The notes under the pieces: model-generated
Told to the model about the DNA's origin: nothing
What the model saw: only the letters and a program-made list of their open reading frames with translations
The model's database searches: none
Program-made: the position numbers and the translations under genes
In this document: piece after piece, positions 46,171 to 55,064 of the stretch
Numbering within the stretch: position 1 is the stretch's first letter
Layout of the letters: every line of letters starts with the position of its first letter
DNA from: Chitinophagaceae bacterium 26-R-25
Lineage (GTDB): Bacteria; Bacteroidota; Bacteroidia; Chitinophagales; Chitinophagaceae
Assembly (NCBI GenBank): GCA_029906195.1
Contig: JARWSJ010000001.1
Span: 310,001 to 374,000 of the forward strand
Length of the DNA stretch: 64,000 bases
Direction of reading: 5' to 3'

Positions 46171-47109
46171 CTACTGCTTAATAAAAGCCAGTAATGCTTC
46201 ATTTGTTTTGTCTTTTTCCTCCAGGAAGGCAGCGTGGCCACTATTCTCAAAAGGAATCAACGTTGAATTCTTAATACCAGCTTTCATCTGTTCAGCAAGT
46301 GCAAAAGCAACGATTGAATCTTTTCTTGAATGAAGAATCAATGTTGGTATGTTTATCTTCGGCAAGTCTTCTCTCAGGTCTTCATCACGCAATGCGATGA
46401 GCGCCTGCTCTGTGGCGTAAGGAGATGACTGCGCCTCTATTCCGCCGAGCCAATTGCCCAATCCGGCCGTAAGCGACGTTGGTGATAATGTAAACCTGGC
46501 TCCAACCGCATCAAAGAAAGTTGGCCTGTTGTTGTTATGCAATTCAACCCAGGATGAAATTTGTTCTTTAGTAAAAAGAGGGTATGGGTAATCATCTGTT
46601 TTTGTATGGCGCGGTGCGGCTGCATTGAACAACACTAGTTTTTTTACATGCGCTGCATCAAACTTTGCCACATAATGCAGCGAGATTGCTCCTCCCATTG
46701 AATGGCCCCCGATTACGGCATCTTTGATATCGAGTTTGTCAAGCACCGCTTTAATATCTGTTGCAAATTGGTCATAATTGTATTTTCCATAAGGTTTGTC
46801 CGACTGACCAAAACCGCGGAGTGTGATGCCAATAACACGGTACCCAGCTTTTACTAAAGCATGATACTGGTATTCCCAACATGCATCGCTCAAAGGATAA
46901 CCATGTATCAGTACAACCGGTGTTCCTTCACCAAGATCGGTAACGTGCAGGCGAACGTTGGGTTCTACCTCTATATACTCGGCTCGTGCCACCGAGAAGG
47001 CAGAGTCCTTTATAGTAGTTGCCGGTTCTGAAGCCTTGTTTTGGCAAGCCTCCAAAGTTATTAATGATAAAAAAAGCATAGCTGCAATAAGCCTGTTGAT
47101 TTGTTTCAT
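46171..47109 (-). CDS. Alpha/beta hydrolase lipoprotein (haloperoxidase/epoxide-hydrolase-like)
   Basis: A 312-residue lipoprotein with lipobox ITLEAC (Cys22). The fold motifs are VVLIHGYPLSDACWEYQ, the RGFGQSDKP loop, nucleophile elbow GGHSMGGAI, acid in LHSRKDSIV and the catalytic His in ENSGHAAF. Family relatives include non-heme haloperoxidases, esterases and epoxide hydrolases; the missing Asp nucleophile argues against a true haloalkane dehalogenase. It is divergent from the sigma54 activator with 429 bases between and may be part of the same stress response, but no palindrome lies near its start. Confidence 0.9.
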   Translation of the reverse strand: MKQINRLIAAMLFLSLITLEACQNKASEPATTIKDSAFSVARAEYIEVEPNVRLHVTDLGEGTPVVLIHGYPLSDACWEYQYHALVKAGYRVIGITLRGFGQSDKPYGKYNYDQFATDIKAVLDKLDIKDAVIGGHSMGGAISLHYVAKFDAAHVKKLVLFNAAAPRHTKTDDYPYPLFTKEQISSWVELHNNNRPTFFDAVGARFTLSPTSLTAGLGNWLGGIEAQSSPYATEQALIALRDEDLREDLPKINIPTLILHSRKDSIVAFALAEQMKAGIKNSTLIPFENSGHAAFLEEKDKTNEALLAFIKQ

Positions 47110-47468
47110 GTGTCGTAATTTTTAAAGCAATTTTTAATTAAGTAGGGTGACTACCTGTGCCGGTAACTTGTTTAGATTGTGATGTTTCATTTCATAGTTT
47201 AGTAACTACTGCCATCTGTAAAAGAGCCCGGAACAATAATCAGCCTGTTGTTGGTGACGAAAGATTTTGGATGTTGTTTCTCATTGTAGTGTTACAAGGG
47301 CTGCTGTTTGTATGGAACAGGCGGATCGTTTGCGACTGGAATTACTTCCCGGGTCTTGCATCTGGGGCACATAAGCAGAATTGGTTTTTTATATTTATCC
47401 AAACCCTGTGCCGTCTATTCAAATAATTTATTTTCAATAACTTACAATCTTATTGATCACTGAGTCGG

Positions 47469-47484
47469 TTACGATATTTCGTAA
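47469..47484. promoter_or_regulatory. Palindrome TTACGA-TATT-TCGTAA, copy 1
   Basis: 6-bp arms around TATT. The identical 16 bases recur 45 bp downstream, and a close variant lies at 49268. Likely binding site of the activator encoded at 47539. Confidence 0.7.
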
Positions 47485-47513
47485 AATTATTGTCCATAAC
47501 AACTCCCTGGCAG

Positions 47514-47529
47514 TTACGATATTTCGTAA
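47514..47529. promoter_or_regulatory. Palindrome TTACGA-TATT-TCGTAA, copy 2
   Basis: Identical to copy 1 and ending 9 bases before the activator ATG, so a bound protein should block its own expression. The 45-bp spacing is about four helical turns. Confidence 0.7.
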
Positions 47530-47538
47530 ATTCGTCCC

Positions 47539-49179
47539 ATGGCTAAAGCGAACAATGAGAAAAAAACGAGTGGTAACATCGGTTTGGTAAACCAATTGAA
47601 TCAAAAAGAAAACGAGCAATCTATCCTTCTCTGCGTTGCTGCGAGAATTGCGGCAGCACGCACAAGGGCTGATCTATGGAATATCATTAACGAAGAAATC
47701 CTGGCGCTTTTTGGTGCATTGTATTACACGTTGTGCTTATTACAGGATGATGGGCGTACCCATGCCCCTTTCCTACACAGCAAGGATAAGCGCTTTGAAA
47801 GCGATCATGAAAGCAATCCTATTAAACGTACCGTACACCCGGTAGAGGATGGCATTTTTAATCTTGCGATGGATACTGCAGAACCGGTCATATTAGAAAT
47901 AGCGGATTTGTTGCATCAAGATGGTATTCCCCAATACATCCATTATTGGGCAAAAATGGGTATCCAGGAAATCCTGCTCATCAAAATCACGAATGGCAAT
48001 GAACATAAAGGCGTGCTCTATCTTTACGCAAACAGAAAGGATGCATTTTCGAAAAAGCAATTCGAAATGTTGAGTGGTATTGCAGACTTGCTGGGTACAG
48101 GTATATGCAATATACTGGCGAATGAAAAAATAGAACAGCAGATAGCTGAAATTGACCGATATAAACAACGGCTGGAGGAGGAAAAAGCATACCTGGTGGC
48201 GGAACAAAAATCTGCTGAAGGATTCTCTAACCTGGTAGGCAACTCGTCTGAAATGAAACAGGTGTTTAATCTTGTTTCGAAAGTGGCAGATTCGCCGACA
48301 ACAGTCCTGTTGCTCGGGGAAACAGGAACCGGCAAAGAACTCGTAGCCCGTGCGATTCACGAGGGCTCTTCCCGCCGCGATAAACTTATGATCAAAGTGA
48401 ATTGTGCGGCCATGCCGGCAAGCCTCATCGAAAGTGAATTATTCGGGCATGAAAAAGGCAGCTTTACGGGCGCATCAGAACGCCGGATTGGTAAATTTGA
48501 ACTTGCTCATAACAGCACTTTGTTTTTAGATGAAATAGGTGAGTTACCGCTCGAACTCCAGGTTAAACTTTTACGTGTCTTACAGGAAAAAGAGATAGAA
48601 CGGATCGGAGGCAAAACGACAATAAAAGTGGATGTCCGCATTATAACAGCTACTAACCGGCACCTCGAAAAAGAAGTCGCCCAGCATCGCTTCCGAAGTG
48701 ATCTTTATTACCGGCTAAATGTATTCCCGATTACCTTGCCACCGTTGCGCAAAAGAAAAGAAGATATCGGTTCCCTTGCTATGCATTTTGTCGAACGATT
48801 TGCCCGCAACAATGGGAAAAAGATCACCGGGCTAAGTCAGAAAGCTTTGAACAAACTTATGTCTTATGATTGGCCGGGAAACGTACGCGAACTCGAACAT
48901 TTGTTGGAACGCAGCGTACTTCTTACTACCGGGACGATTATTAAAGAGGTACAACTTCCCGGTAAAAATAATATGCCACTTATGGCCCACCTGGCAGAGT
49001 TACAGGTAAGGCCGCTCGAAGAGGTAGAACGGGAATATATTCTTGCGGTCCTCAAGCTTTTTAAAGGCCGGATCTCCGGTCCCAATGGAGCAGCCGTTAA
49101 ACTCAATATGCCGCCAACGACACTCATTTCGAGGATGCAAAAGCTGGGTATTTATAAAGAACACTTCGTTAAGGAATAA
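47539..49179 (+). CDS. Sigma54-dependent activator (GAF-AAA+-Fis)
   Basis: A 546-residue enhancer-binding protein. Residues 25-200 form a GAF-like sensor domain (LLCVAARIAAARTRADLWNI, KGVLYLYANRKDAF), then a coiled linker with RYKQRLEEEKAYL as in FhlA/NorR relatives. The AAA+ domain (about 230-455) has Walker A GETGTGKE (260-267), the sigma54-contact loop GSFTGA (307-312, usually GAFTGA) and Walker B TLFLDE (327-332). A Fis helix-turn-helix ends the protein (GAAVKLNMPPTTLISRMQKLGI). It should activate sigma54 promoters when its GAF domain senses a small signal. Palindromes before it and before the next operon are the likely sites. Confidence 0.94.
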   Translation: MAKANNEKKTSGNIGLVNQLNQKENEQSILLCVAARIAAARTRADLWNIINEEILALFGALYYTLCLLQDDGRTHAPFLHSKDKRFESDHESNPIKRTVHPVEDGIFNLAMDTAEPVILEIADLLHQDGIPQYIHYWAKMGIQEILLIKITNGNEHKGVLYLYANRKDAFSKKQFEMLSGIADLLGTGICNILANEKIEQQIAEIDRYKQRLEEEKAYLVAEQKSAEGFSNLVGNSSEMKQVFNLVSKVADSPTTVLLLGETGTGKELVARAIHEGSSRRDKLMIKVNCAAMPASLIESELFGHEKGSFTGASERRIGKFELAHNSTLFLDEIGELPLELQVKLLRVLQEKEIERIGGKTTIKVDVRIITATNRHLEKEVAQHRFRSDLYYRLNVFPITLPPLRKRKEDIGSLAMHFVERFARNNGKKITGLSQKALNKLMSYDWPGNVRELEHLLERSVLLTTGTIIKEVQLPGKNNMPLMAHLAELQVRPLEEVEREYILAVLKLFKGRISGPNGAAVKLNMPPTTLISRMQKLGIYKEHFVKE

Positions 49180-49267
49180 CCTGTCGCCGGTATTAAATAA
49201 CCAGCAGCAAACATTGCAGTTCTGCAGGCTATACTATTTATTAGCCAAAACCTGGCTGTTCATAATT

Positions 49268-49283
49268 TTACGGTATATCGTAA
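49268..49283. promoter_or_regulatory. Palindrome TTACGGTATATCGTAA, copy 3 (enhancer)
   Basis: Variant of the activator palindrome with arms TTACG/CGTAA. It lies about 55 bp upstream of a -24/-12-like element, a normal place for an enhancer site. Confidence 0.65.
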
Positions 49284-49338
49284 ATTAAGTGTCGTTAAGT
49301 TCGCTTATAATAAGCTGATATTCAATTGATTTAGATAA

Positions 49339-49354
49339 TGGCATGCCAATTGAC
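49339..49354 (+). promoter_or_regulatory. Putative sigma54 promoter of the stress operon
   Basis: TGGCAT-GCCAA-TTGAC fits TGGCAC-N5-TTGCW with the -24 GG intact and the spacing exact, but the -12 C is A. Transcription would begin about 49366, just before the ATG at 49379. The AGGGG at 49369-49373 would serve as ribosome site. Confidence 0.5.
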
Positions 49355-49378
49355 TACATAGGGGTAAACATACCATTT

Positions 49379-50011
49379 ATGAAACCATCTCCAGATCTGC
49401 TTGCTCCCGACAACCATGCTTTAGTACTGATCGATTTTGAGGGCCAAATGGGTTTTGCAACCAAGAGTATTGCTTTAAGTGAATTGAGAACCAACGCTGC
49501 CATTATTGCGGGCACATCCAAAATCTTTAACGTTCCAACGGTTGTAACGACTGTTGCAGAGCAAACTTTTTCAGGGCCAGTGTTCCCCGAAATTGAAGAG
49601 TTCTACCCGCAGGCCAGTTCCGGTTACATAGACCGTACATCTATGAACACATGGGAAGATGCAGCTGCTTATAAAGCGATCAAAGCAACCGGGCAGAAAA
49701 AATTAGTGATGGCAGGTTTATGGACCGGTGTATGTATCGTGGGCCCCGCGCTATCTGCAATCGCCGAAGGACATATCGTTTATGTGGTGACGGATGCGTG
49801 CGGAGATGTAAGCACGGAAGCGCATGAAAGGGCCATTCAGAGAATGGTGCACGCTGGTGTTAAACCTATTACATCCATCCAATATTTACTCGAACTGCAA
49901 CGTGATTGGGCAAGACAGGAAACTTATGTCCCTGTGTCTAACCTGATGAAGAAGTATGGCGGCGCTTACGGTATCGGTATTCAGTATGCGCACAACATGC
50001 TTAAACACTAA
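49379..50011 (+). CDS. Isochorismatase-family hydrolase
   Basis: A 210-residue cysteine hydrolase of the isochorismatase/nicotinamidase superfamily: ALVLIDFEGQMGF (catalytic Asp), then TVAEQTFSGPVFPEI, a central region, and GLWTGVCIVGPAL with the nucleophilic Cys. ERAIQRMVHAGVKP and SIQYLLELQRDWARQE follow, a pattern of a subgroup common in stress operons. The start MKPSPDLLAPDNHAL is preferred to an ATG 36 bases upstream because it follows the promoter-like element and matches the family's N-terminus. First gene of the operon. Substrate unknown. Confidence 0.9.
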   Translation: MKPSPDLLAPDNHALVLIDFEGQMGFATKSIALSELRTNAAIIAGTSKIFNVPTVVTTVAEQTFSGPVFPEIEEFYPQASSGYIDRTSMNTWEDAAAYKAIKATGQKKLVMAGLWTGVCIVGPALSAIAEGHIVYVVTDACGDVSTEAHERAIQRMVHAGVKPITSIQYLLELQRDWARQETYVPVSNLMKKYGGAYGIGIQYAHNMLKH

Positions 50012-50046
50012 ATCATTCAAACTTGCCAGATCACTCTTTGCACCTT

Positions 50047-51423
50047 ATGGGCAGGGCAATACTATCGTTATTGCTATGGAGCCTGTTTTCGTGCCTCACA
50101 CAACCTGCCTTTGCTCAGGGTTTTAAACTGATGCGTTTTGACGAAAACTATACATCCCTTGCGGACTCGCAGCGAAATGCATACGAGCAGCTAAAGTATA
50201 TCCCGCTGACAGGTCGTGGGCATGTGTACGTATCATTGGGTGGTGAAGCGCGTATTGAATATGTTGATTTTAATAATGAAGACTGGGGCAGGTTGGGCAT
50301 AGGGCATAATAATTTCCTGCTCCAGCGCTACGATCTGCACACCGATATTCATCTCGGTGGCAGGATACGGGTATTTGCACAGCTTCGCAGCGCGTGGGAA
50401 AGCGGCAGGAAGAACGGCCCGCGTCCTATTGATGAAGACAAGTTAAACATGCAGAATCTCTTTGCTGATGTCGCCGTTATAAAAAAAGAAAAACAAACGC
50501 TTATAGCGCGTATCGGCAGGCAGGAACTGGATTACGGCAGTGGTCGATTGATCTCCGTCAGAGAGGGGCCTAATCTCCGGTTATATTTCACGGGCGCAAA
50601 GCTGATGTATAATAAAGCCTCTCTATCGGTAGATGCTTTTGTAATGAAAGCAGATACTGTTAACCCCGGCAGTTTTGATAATAAGATCAGTAAATCGATC
50701 AACCTCTGGGGTGTATACGGACGCAAGATAATCCAGCGGATGGGCAACCTGGATTTCTATTATCTCGGTATCAAACGGCCAGCCAGTTTATTCGAGGAAG
50801 GTATTGCGACGGAAACAAGACATACGATCGGCGGACGTTTCTGGAAATATGGCGGCGGCTTTATTTACAATCTGGAAGCCGCCTACCAGTTCGGTCATTT
50901 TGGTAGTGGTACCATACACGCATGGACCGCTTCGGCAGACATCGGCTATATGTTTGAAGAGGTCAAAGGGAAACCAACCATTAACCTGCGCAACGATTAC
51001 ATTTCGGGAGATAAGAAACAAGGAGACGGAGACCTGGAAACATTTAATCCACTCTACCCGAAAGGCGGCTATTTTGGTTTTAACCCGCAGATAGGTCCTG
51101 TTAACTTGATCGACATACATCCATATGCCACCATCAATTTCACCAGCAAGTTACTGGTCCAGGGAGATGTTGTTTTTAACTGGCGCTATTCATTGCAGGA
51201 TGGCGTTTACCGTCCCAGCGGAACGATTAATCTTAAGGGCGCAGGTTCCGCCAAACGATATATTGGCACGGCATACCTCGCCAGCGCTGCTTATACGTTC
51301 AATAAGTTTCTTTCGTTTACCGGCGGTATCCAGTTTTTTCAAACAGGCGCCTTTATCAATGATGTGATAAGTGATCATAAAAACGGAGTGTTTATTAATT
51401 CAAGAATCGCTTTTAAATTTTAA
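50047..51423 (+). CDS. Alginate-export-like outer-membrane porin
   Basis: A 458-residue outer-membrane protein: signal peptide (1-25, TQPAFAQ), then a beta-barrel with many alternating strands and end motif NSRIAFKF. The region VSLGGEARIEYVDFNNEDWG, LLQRYDLHTDIHLG and IGRQELDYGSGRLISVREGPN is typical of the alginate-export (AlgE-like) porin family, many members of which carry small organic molecules. A TTG frame 24 bases earlier also exists, but the ATG gives the better signal peptide. Gap to the next gene is 4 bases, so tightly coupled. Confidence 0.9.
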   Translation: MGRAILSLLLWSLFSCLTQPAFAQGFKLMRFDENYTSLADSQRNAYEQLKYIPLTGRGHVYVSLGGEARIEYVDFNNEDWGRLGIGHNNFLLQRYDLHTDIHLGGRIRVFAQLRSAWESGRKNGPRPIDEDKLNMQNLFADVAVIKKEKQTLIARIGRQELDYGSGRLISVREGPNLRLYFTGAKLMYNKASLSVDAFVMKADTVNPGSFDNKISKSINLWGVYGRKIIQRMGNLDFYYLGIKRPASLFEEGIATETRHTIGGRFWKYGGGFIYNLEAAYQFGHFGSGTIHAWTASADIGYMFEEVKGKPTINLRNDYISGDKKQGDGDLETFNPLYPKGGYFGFNPQIGPVNLIDIHPYATINFTSKLLVQGDVVFNWRYSLQDGVYRPSGTINLKGAGSAKRYIGTAYLASAAYTFNKFLSFTGGIQFFQTGAFINDVISDHKNGVFINSRIAFKF

Positions 51424-51427
51424 AACT

Positions 51428-52195
51428 ATGTTCCATACAAAAAACCATACAGCCACATTACAGAAACTGTTGCACCGTTCGTTAAGGATGATCGTAATGC
51501 TTTGCCTGGCCACAATAGTAACGGTTGCCCAGGCACAACAGGCCCCACCGACACCTTCTGCAACGACTGCGGTCGGCACTTCAAAAATATGGGGCAATGT
51601 TGATGGCATGGCTATCGAAGGTTTAGTGCAGGGGCCTTCCGCTGCAGACGCGCAATTACAAGTGGCCTGCGTATTTGAATATACAGAAGGCGATATTTTC
51701 AATCCTCCCGCCTTGCCCGCACCACTTAACGGGATGGTTCATCTTGACCACGCATTAAATGGCCTTATTACTGACATCCGCAAAAGCGGAAAATTTTCTG
51801 GACATGCGCTCGAGACAATATTGATTACACCACCTGCCGGAACGCTCAAAGCAAAAAAATTATTACTCATTGGATTGGGTGATCGCAGCAAGTTCAACAC
51901 AGATCTAATGATACAGGTAGGAAGCGTTGCGCTGCGGGAAGCATTAAATATTGGCGTTACCCATTTTGCATTTGCAAGTGATATTAAAGACGCAGGTATA
52001 GACTCCCCGACAGCACTGGTAGCAGGTAATGTGACCAAGGGGATAATTGCTGCTTACCGTACACAGGCATTTCTGAAAAGCAAAAAGATGGCTGCTTACA
52101 AACCGGTCACAAAAGTAACGCTGCTTGCAGGCCCTTCTTTCTTTACAACAGCCGGCGAAGGCATAAAGGAAGCCATTGCTTCATATCACAATTAA
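51428..52195 (+). CDS. Secreted stand-alone M17 peptidase N-terminal domain
   Basis: A 255-residue exported protein. Signal peptide (about 1-36, VTVAQAQ) then a domain like the non-catalytic N-terminal part of leucyl aminopeptidases (M17_N, macro-like fold): ALETILITPPAGTLKAKKLLLIGLGDRS and ALREALNIGVTHFAFASDI. The catalytic metal-binding half (NTDAEGRL and so on) is absent. Such orphan domains may bind ligands rather than cut peptides. A start at 51371 inside the porin gene is less likely. It sits between the porin and the amidohydrolase, 17 bases before the latter. Confidence 0.78.
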   Translation: MFHTKNHTATLQKLLHRSLRMIVMLCLATIVTVAQAQQAPPTPSATTAVGTSKIWGNVDGMAIEGLVQGPSAADAQLQVACVFEYTEGDIFNPPALPAPLNGMVHLDHALNGLITDIRKSGKFSGHALETILITPPAGTLKAKKLLLIGLGDRSKFNTDLMIQVGSVALREALNIGVTHFAFASDIKDAGIDSPTALVAGNVTKGIIAAYRTQAFLKSKKMAAYKPVTKVTLLAGPSFFTTAGEGIKEAIASYHN

Positions 52196-52212
52196 CGTAC
52201 AAAAGAGGCACT

Positions 52213-54096
52213 ATGAATTATGCAGATTTAATTTTACATAACGGAAGGATACATACGGTGAATGAATCGAATCCCTTTGCAACTGCAGTTGCTATTAAAG
52301 ACGGGCTGTTTGTTGCAGTAGGCGATGATGGCCCGATATTATGTCAATACGAAGGTGCAACAACGCAGGTAATTGACCTGAAAGGCAAAACGGTTATTCC
52401 CGGTCTTAATGATTCTCACATTCACCTGATTCGTGGCGGACTCAACTACAATCTTGAGCTTCGATGGGATGGTGTTCCTTCTTTAGCAGATGCATTACGG
52501 ATGTTGAAAGAACAGGTTGCCCGCACGCCATCACCTCAATGGGTACGTGTTGTTGGCGGATGGACGGAGCACCAGTTTGCAGAAAAAAGAATGCCTACAC
52601 TTGATGAACTCAACGCCATTGCACCGGACACCCCTGTGTTTATTATGCATTTGTATGACCGGGCATTGCTTAACCGCGCCGCATTAAGAGCGGTTGGCTT
52701 TACAAAGGATACACCTGCTCCTCCGGGCTCCCAGGTACAGAGAAATGCGAGTGGCGAACCAACGGGCTTGCTTATAGCTTCCCCTAATGCAATGGTATTG
52801 TATGCAACACTTGCCAAAGGGCCCAAACTTTCTTACGAACACCAGGTGAATTCTACGCGGCATTTTATGAAAGAGCTGAACCGCTTTGGCATTACCAGCG
52901 TCATTGACGCAGGTGGCGGCTTTCAGAACTTTCCTGATGACTATAAAGTGATCAGTGAGTTAAACGAACAAAAACAACTAACGGTACGCATTGCGTATAA
53001 TCTTTTTACCCAGCGGCCAAAACAGGAGTATGAAGATTTTGAACACTGGACGAGTAGTGTTACACTTCACCAGGGAGACAATATGTATCGCCATAACGGC
53101 GCAGGCGAAATGCTGGTGTTCTCTGCTGCTGACTTTGAAGATTTTCTGCAACCCAGGCCGGACCTGCCCGAAACAATGGAAGCAGAGCTTGAAAAAGTGG
53201 TTAGGCTCCTGGTAGAAAAAAGATGGCCGTTTCGATTGCATGCAACCTATAATGAAAGCATCGCCCGTTTCCTCAATGTATTTGAAAAAGTAAATCGTGA
53301 TATTCCTTTTGATGGGCTGCATTGGATATTTGATCACGCAGAGACAATTGATGAACGGAATATAGACCGTGTAAAAGCATTGGGTGGTGGTATTGCCATA
53401 CAAAGCCGTATGGCCTTCCAGGGAGAATATTTTACGGACCGTTATGGTGCGCAGGCAGCTGCTCATACCCCTCCTGTAAAACGTATGATTGAAATGGGCG
53501 TGCCTGTTGGCGCTGGTACCGATGCTACAAGAGTGAGCAGCTATAATCCGTGGGTAGCACTGTACTGGTTAACGGCGGGCAAAACAGTTGGCGGTATGCA
53601 ATTGTATGATGACACCAATTGTCTCAGTCGCGAAACAGCACTGGCGTTATATACGAGAGGTAGTGCCTGGTTCTCTGGCGAACAGGGTAAAAAAGGAAGT
53701 ATCCAGGCTGGGATGCTGGCGGACCTTGCTGTACTCGACCGCGATTATTTTTCAGTAGACAGGGAAGCCGTTAAAGCAATTGAATCCGTGTTGACAATTG
53801 TTGGTGGCAAGATAGTTTACGGCAAAGATGATTTCGCATCCTTTGGTCCTTCGTCCATTCCTGTTTTGCCGGACTGGTCGCCGCTGCACAACTATCCCGG
53901 CTACTATAACGAAAATGCTCATGCGATACGAGGTGATGCCTCCCCAGCGGCATTAGTAGCTGACAATGTTCACTGTTGCGCAGGGAGTTGTGACGTGCAT
54001 GGACACAACCACGATATCGCAAGAAAAAGCACTATCCCTATTAATAATTACACTGCGTTCTGGGGCGCATTTGGTTGCTCTTGTTTTGCATTTTAA
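52213..54096 (+). CDS. YtcJ-type metal-dependent amidohydrolase with Cys/His-rich tail
   Basis: A 627-residue amidohydrolase (Amidohydro_3). It starts LILHNGRIHTVNESNPFATA, a beta-sandwich motif, then the metal-binding pair His69 and His71 in LNDSHIHLIRGG. Further metal motifs follow in RLHATYNESI and HWIFDHAE, and GAGTDATRVSSYNPW in the barrel. Beyond about residue 560 is a tail with HCC (587-589), C593, His596, His598 and His600, ending GCSCFAF. The usual family length is about 540, so the tail is extra and looks metal-binding. No signal peptide. The substrate is unknown; the reaction would be hydrolysis of a C-N bond. Confidence 0.88.
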   Translation: MNYADLILHNGRIHTVNESNPFATAVAIKDGLFVAVGDDGPILCQYEGATTQVIDLKGKTVIPGLNDSHIHLIRGGLNYNLELRWDGVPSLADALRMLKEQVARTPSPQWVRVVGGWTEHQFAEKRMPTLDELNAIAPDTPVFIMHLYDRALLNRAALRAVGFTKDTPAPPGSQVQRNASGEPTGLLIASPNAMVLYATLAKGPKLSYEHQVNSTRHFMKELNRFGITSVIDAGGGFQNFPDDYKVISELNEQKQLTVRIAYNLFTQRPKQEYEDFEHWTSSVTLHQGDNMYRHNGAGEMLVFSAADFEDFLQPRPDLPETMEAELEKVVRLLVEKRWPFRLHATYNESIARFLNVFEKVNRDIPFDGLHWIFDHAETIDERNIDRVKALGGGIAIQSRMAFQGEYFTDRYGAQAAAHTPPVKRMIEMGVPVGAGTDATRVSSYNPWVALYWLTAGKTVGGMQLYDDTNCLSRETALALYTRGSAWFSGEQGKKGSIQAGMLADLAVLDRDYFSVDREAVKAIESVLTIVGGKIVYGKDDFASFGPSSIPVLPDWSPLHNYPGYYNENAHAIRGDASPAALVADNVHCCAGSCDVHGHNHDIARKSTIPINNYTAFWGAFGCSCFAF

Positions 54097-54106
54097 ATAA
54101 GAAGAT

Positions 54107-54541
54107 ATGAACGAGATACTAAATTGGATATTTTATTCGGACCTCGGTAGCACTTTAAACAATGCGGCTATCCTGGTTTTCCGTTGCCTGCTGGCGCTGG
54201 AGTTGTTCCGTGTGCACGGCCTTAAAAAATTCCGTTTGACGAACGGACAAAGGGAGCAAGTGCCTAACCCGCTGCATCTGCCGGAACAATTGAATAAAAC
54301 GGTGGCCACGTTTTCCGATACCGTTGTTCCATTCCTGGTAATGATGGGCTTTGCTACAAGATTGGCGATCCTGCCAACAATAGGTGTAACAGCGATCGGG
54401 TATTTTATAGTGCATCGAAAAGATGATATAGAAATACGGGACGTGCCTTATATGTATACGCTTTCATTATTGTTGTTGCTTGCACTCGGAGCGGGCACTT
54501 ATTCGCTGGATAATTTAATTTTTCACAAAATCATTAATTAA
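54107..54541 (+). CDS. DoxX-family membrane protein
   Basis: A 144-residue protein with four membrane segments and the DoxX layout: AAILVFRCLLALELFRVHGLKKF in the first helix, FSDTVVPFLVMMGFATRLAI in the second, then VTAIGYFIVHRKDDIEI and LLLLLALGAGTYSLDNLIF. DoxX relatives are linked to oxidative stress and thiol-quinone redox. It follows the amidohydrolase by 10 bases and precedes Dps by 5, fitting a stress operon. Confidence 0.9.
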   Translation: MNEILNWIFYSDLGSTLNNAAILVFRCLLALELFRVHGLKKFRLTNGQREQVPNPLHLPEQLNKTVATFSDTVVPFLVMMGFATRLAILPTIGVTAIGYFIVHRKDDIEIRDVPYMYTLSLLLLLALGAGTYSLDNLIFHKIIN

Positions 54542-54546
54542 AAAAC

Positions 54547-55020
54547 ATGACTGCAAACATTGGTATTAAACAGGAACATTTAACGAATGTAGCCCACTCG
54601 CTTGGTAAAATACTTGCGGATGAATTTGTATTGTACACGAAGACACGCAAAGCGCACTGGTGCGTTACCGGCCCTGACTTTCACAGCAAGCATCTTTTCT
54701 TCGAAGCACAATACACCCAACTGGAAGAAATTGTTGATGAAGTGGCAGAACGCGTTAGAGCGCTCGGCCATTTTCCGCCAGCCACACTTAAAGAGTTTCT
54801 TGCGCTCACACACCTGACGGAGCAGTCGAGAGAAAAAAACGATGCTGCGGGGTTTATCAAAGAACTGTTATCCGACCATCAAAGTATTTTGCTTCATTTA
54901 CGGGAAAATATTGATGGGTATGCAACAGCATTTCATGACGCGGGTACAAGTGATTACATCACAGGGCTAATGGAAAAACACGAAAAAATGGCGTGGATGC
55001 TCCGTGCCCATCTTGAGTAA
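54547..55020 (+). CDS. dps: Dps-family ferritin-like protein
   Basis: A 157-residue DNA-binding protein from starved cells, a dodecameric iron store that removes ferrous iron and peroxide. The family pattern is complete: KTRKAHWCVTGPDFHSKHLFFE, QYTQLEEIVDEVAERVRALGHFP and a C-terminal EKHEKMAWMLRAHLE helix. The His and Asp/Glu residues of the inter-subunit ferroxidase site (AHW, H..FE, DEVAE) are present. It lies between DoxX and YoaK genes and strengthens the view that the operon answers oxidative stress. Confidence 0.93.
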   Translation: MTANIGIKQEHLTNVAHSLGKILADEFVLYTKTRKAHWCVTGPDFHSKHLFFEAQYTQLEEIVDEVAERVRALGHFPPATLKEFLALTHLTEQSREKNDAAGFIKELLSDHQSILLHLRENIDGYATAFHDAGTSDYITGLMEKHEKMAWMLRAHLE

Positions 55021-55064
55021 ATACGGCAATAGAAATCAATAAGGATCATTAAAAAGAAACGAAG

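Larger units (their letters stand above)
47110..47538. other. Intergenic control region of the sigma54 activator
   Basis: 429 bases between divergent genes, without a believable gene. The part nearest the activator holds two copies of a 16-bp palindrome, annotated separately. The part nearest the hydrolase is plain AT-rich sequence. Confidence 0.5.
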
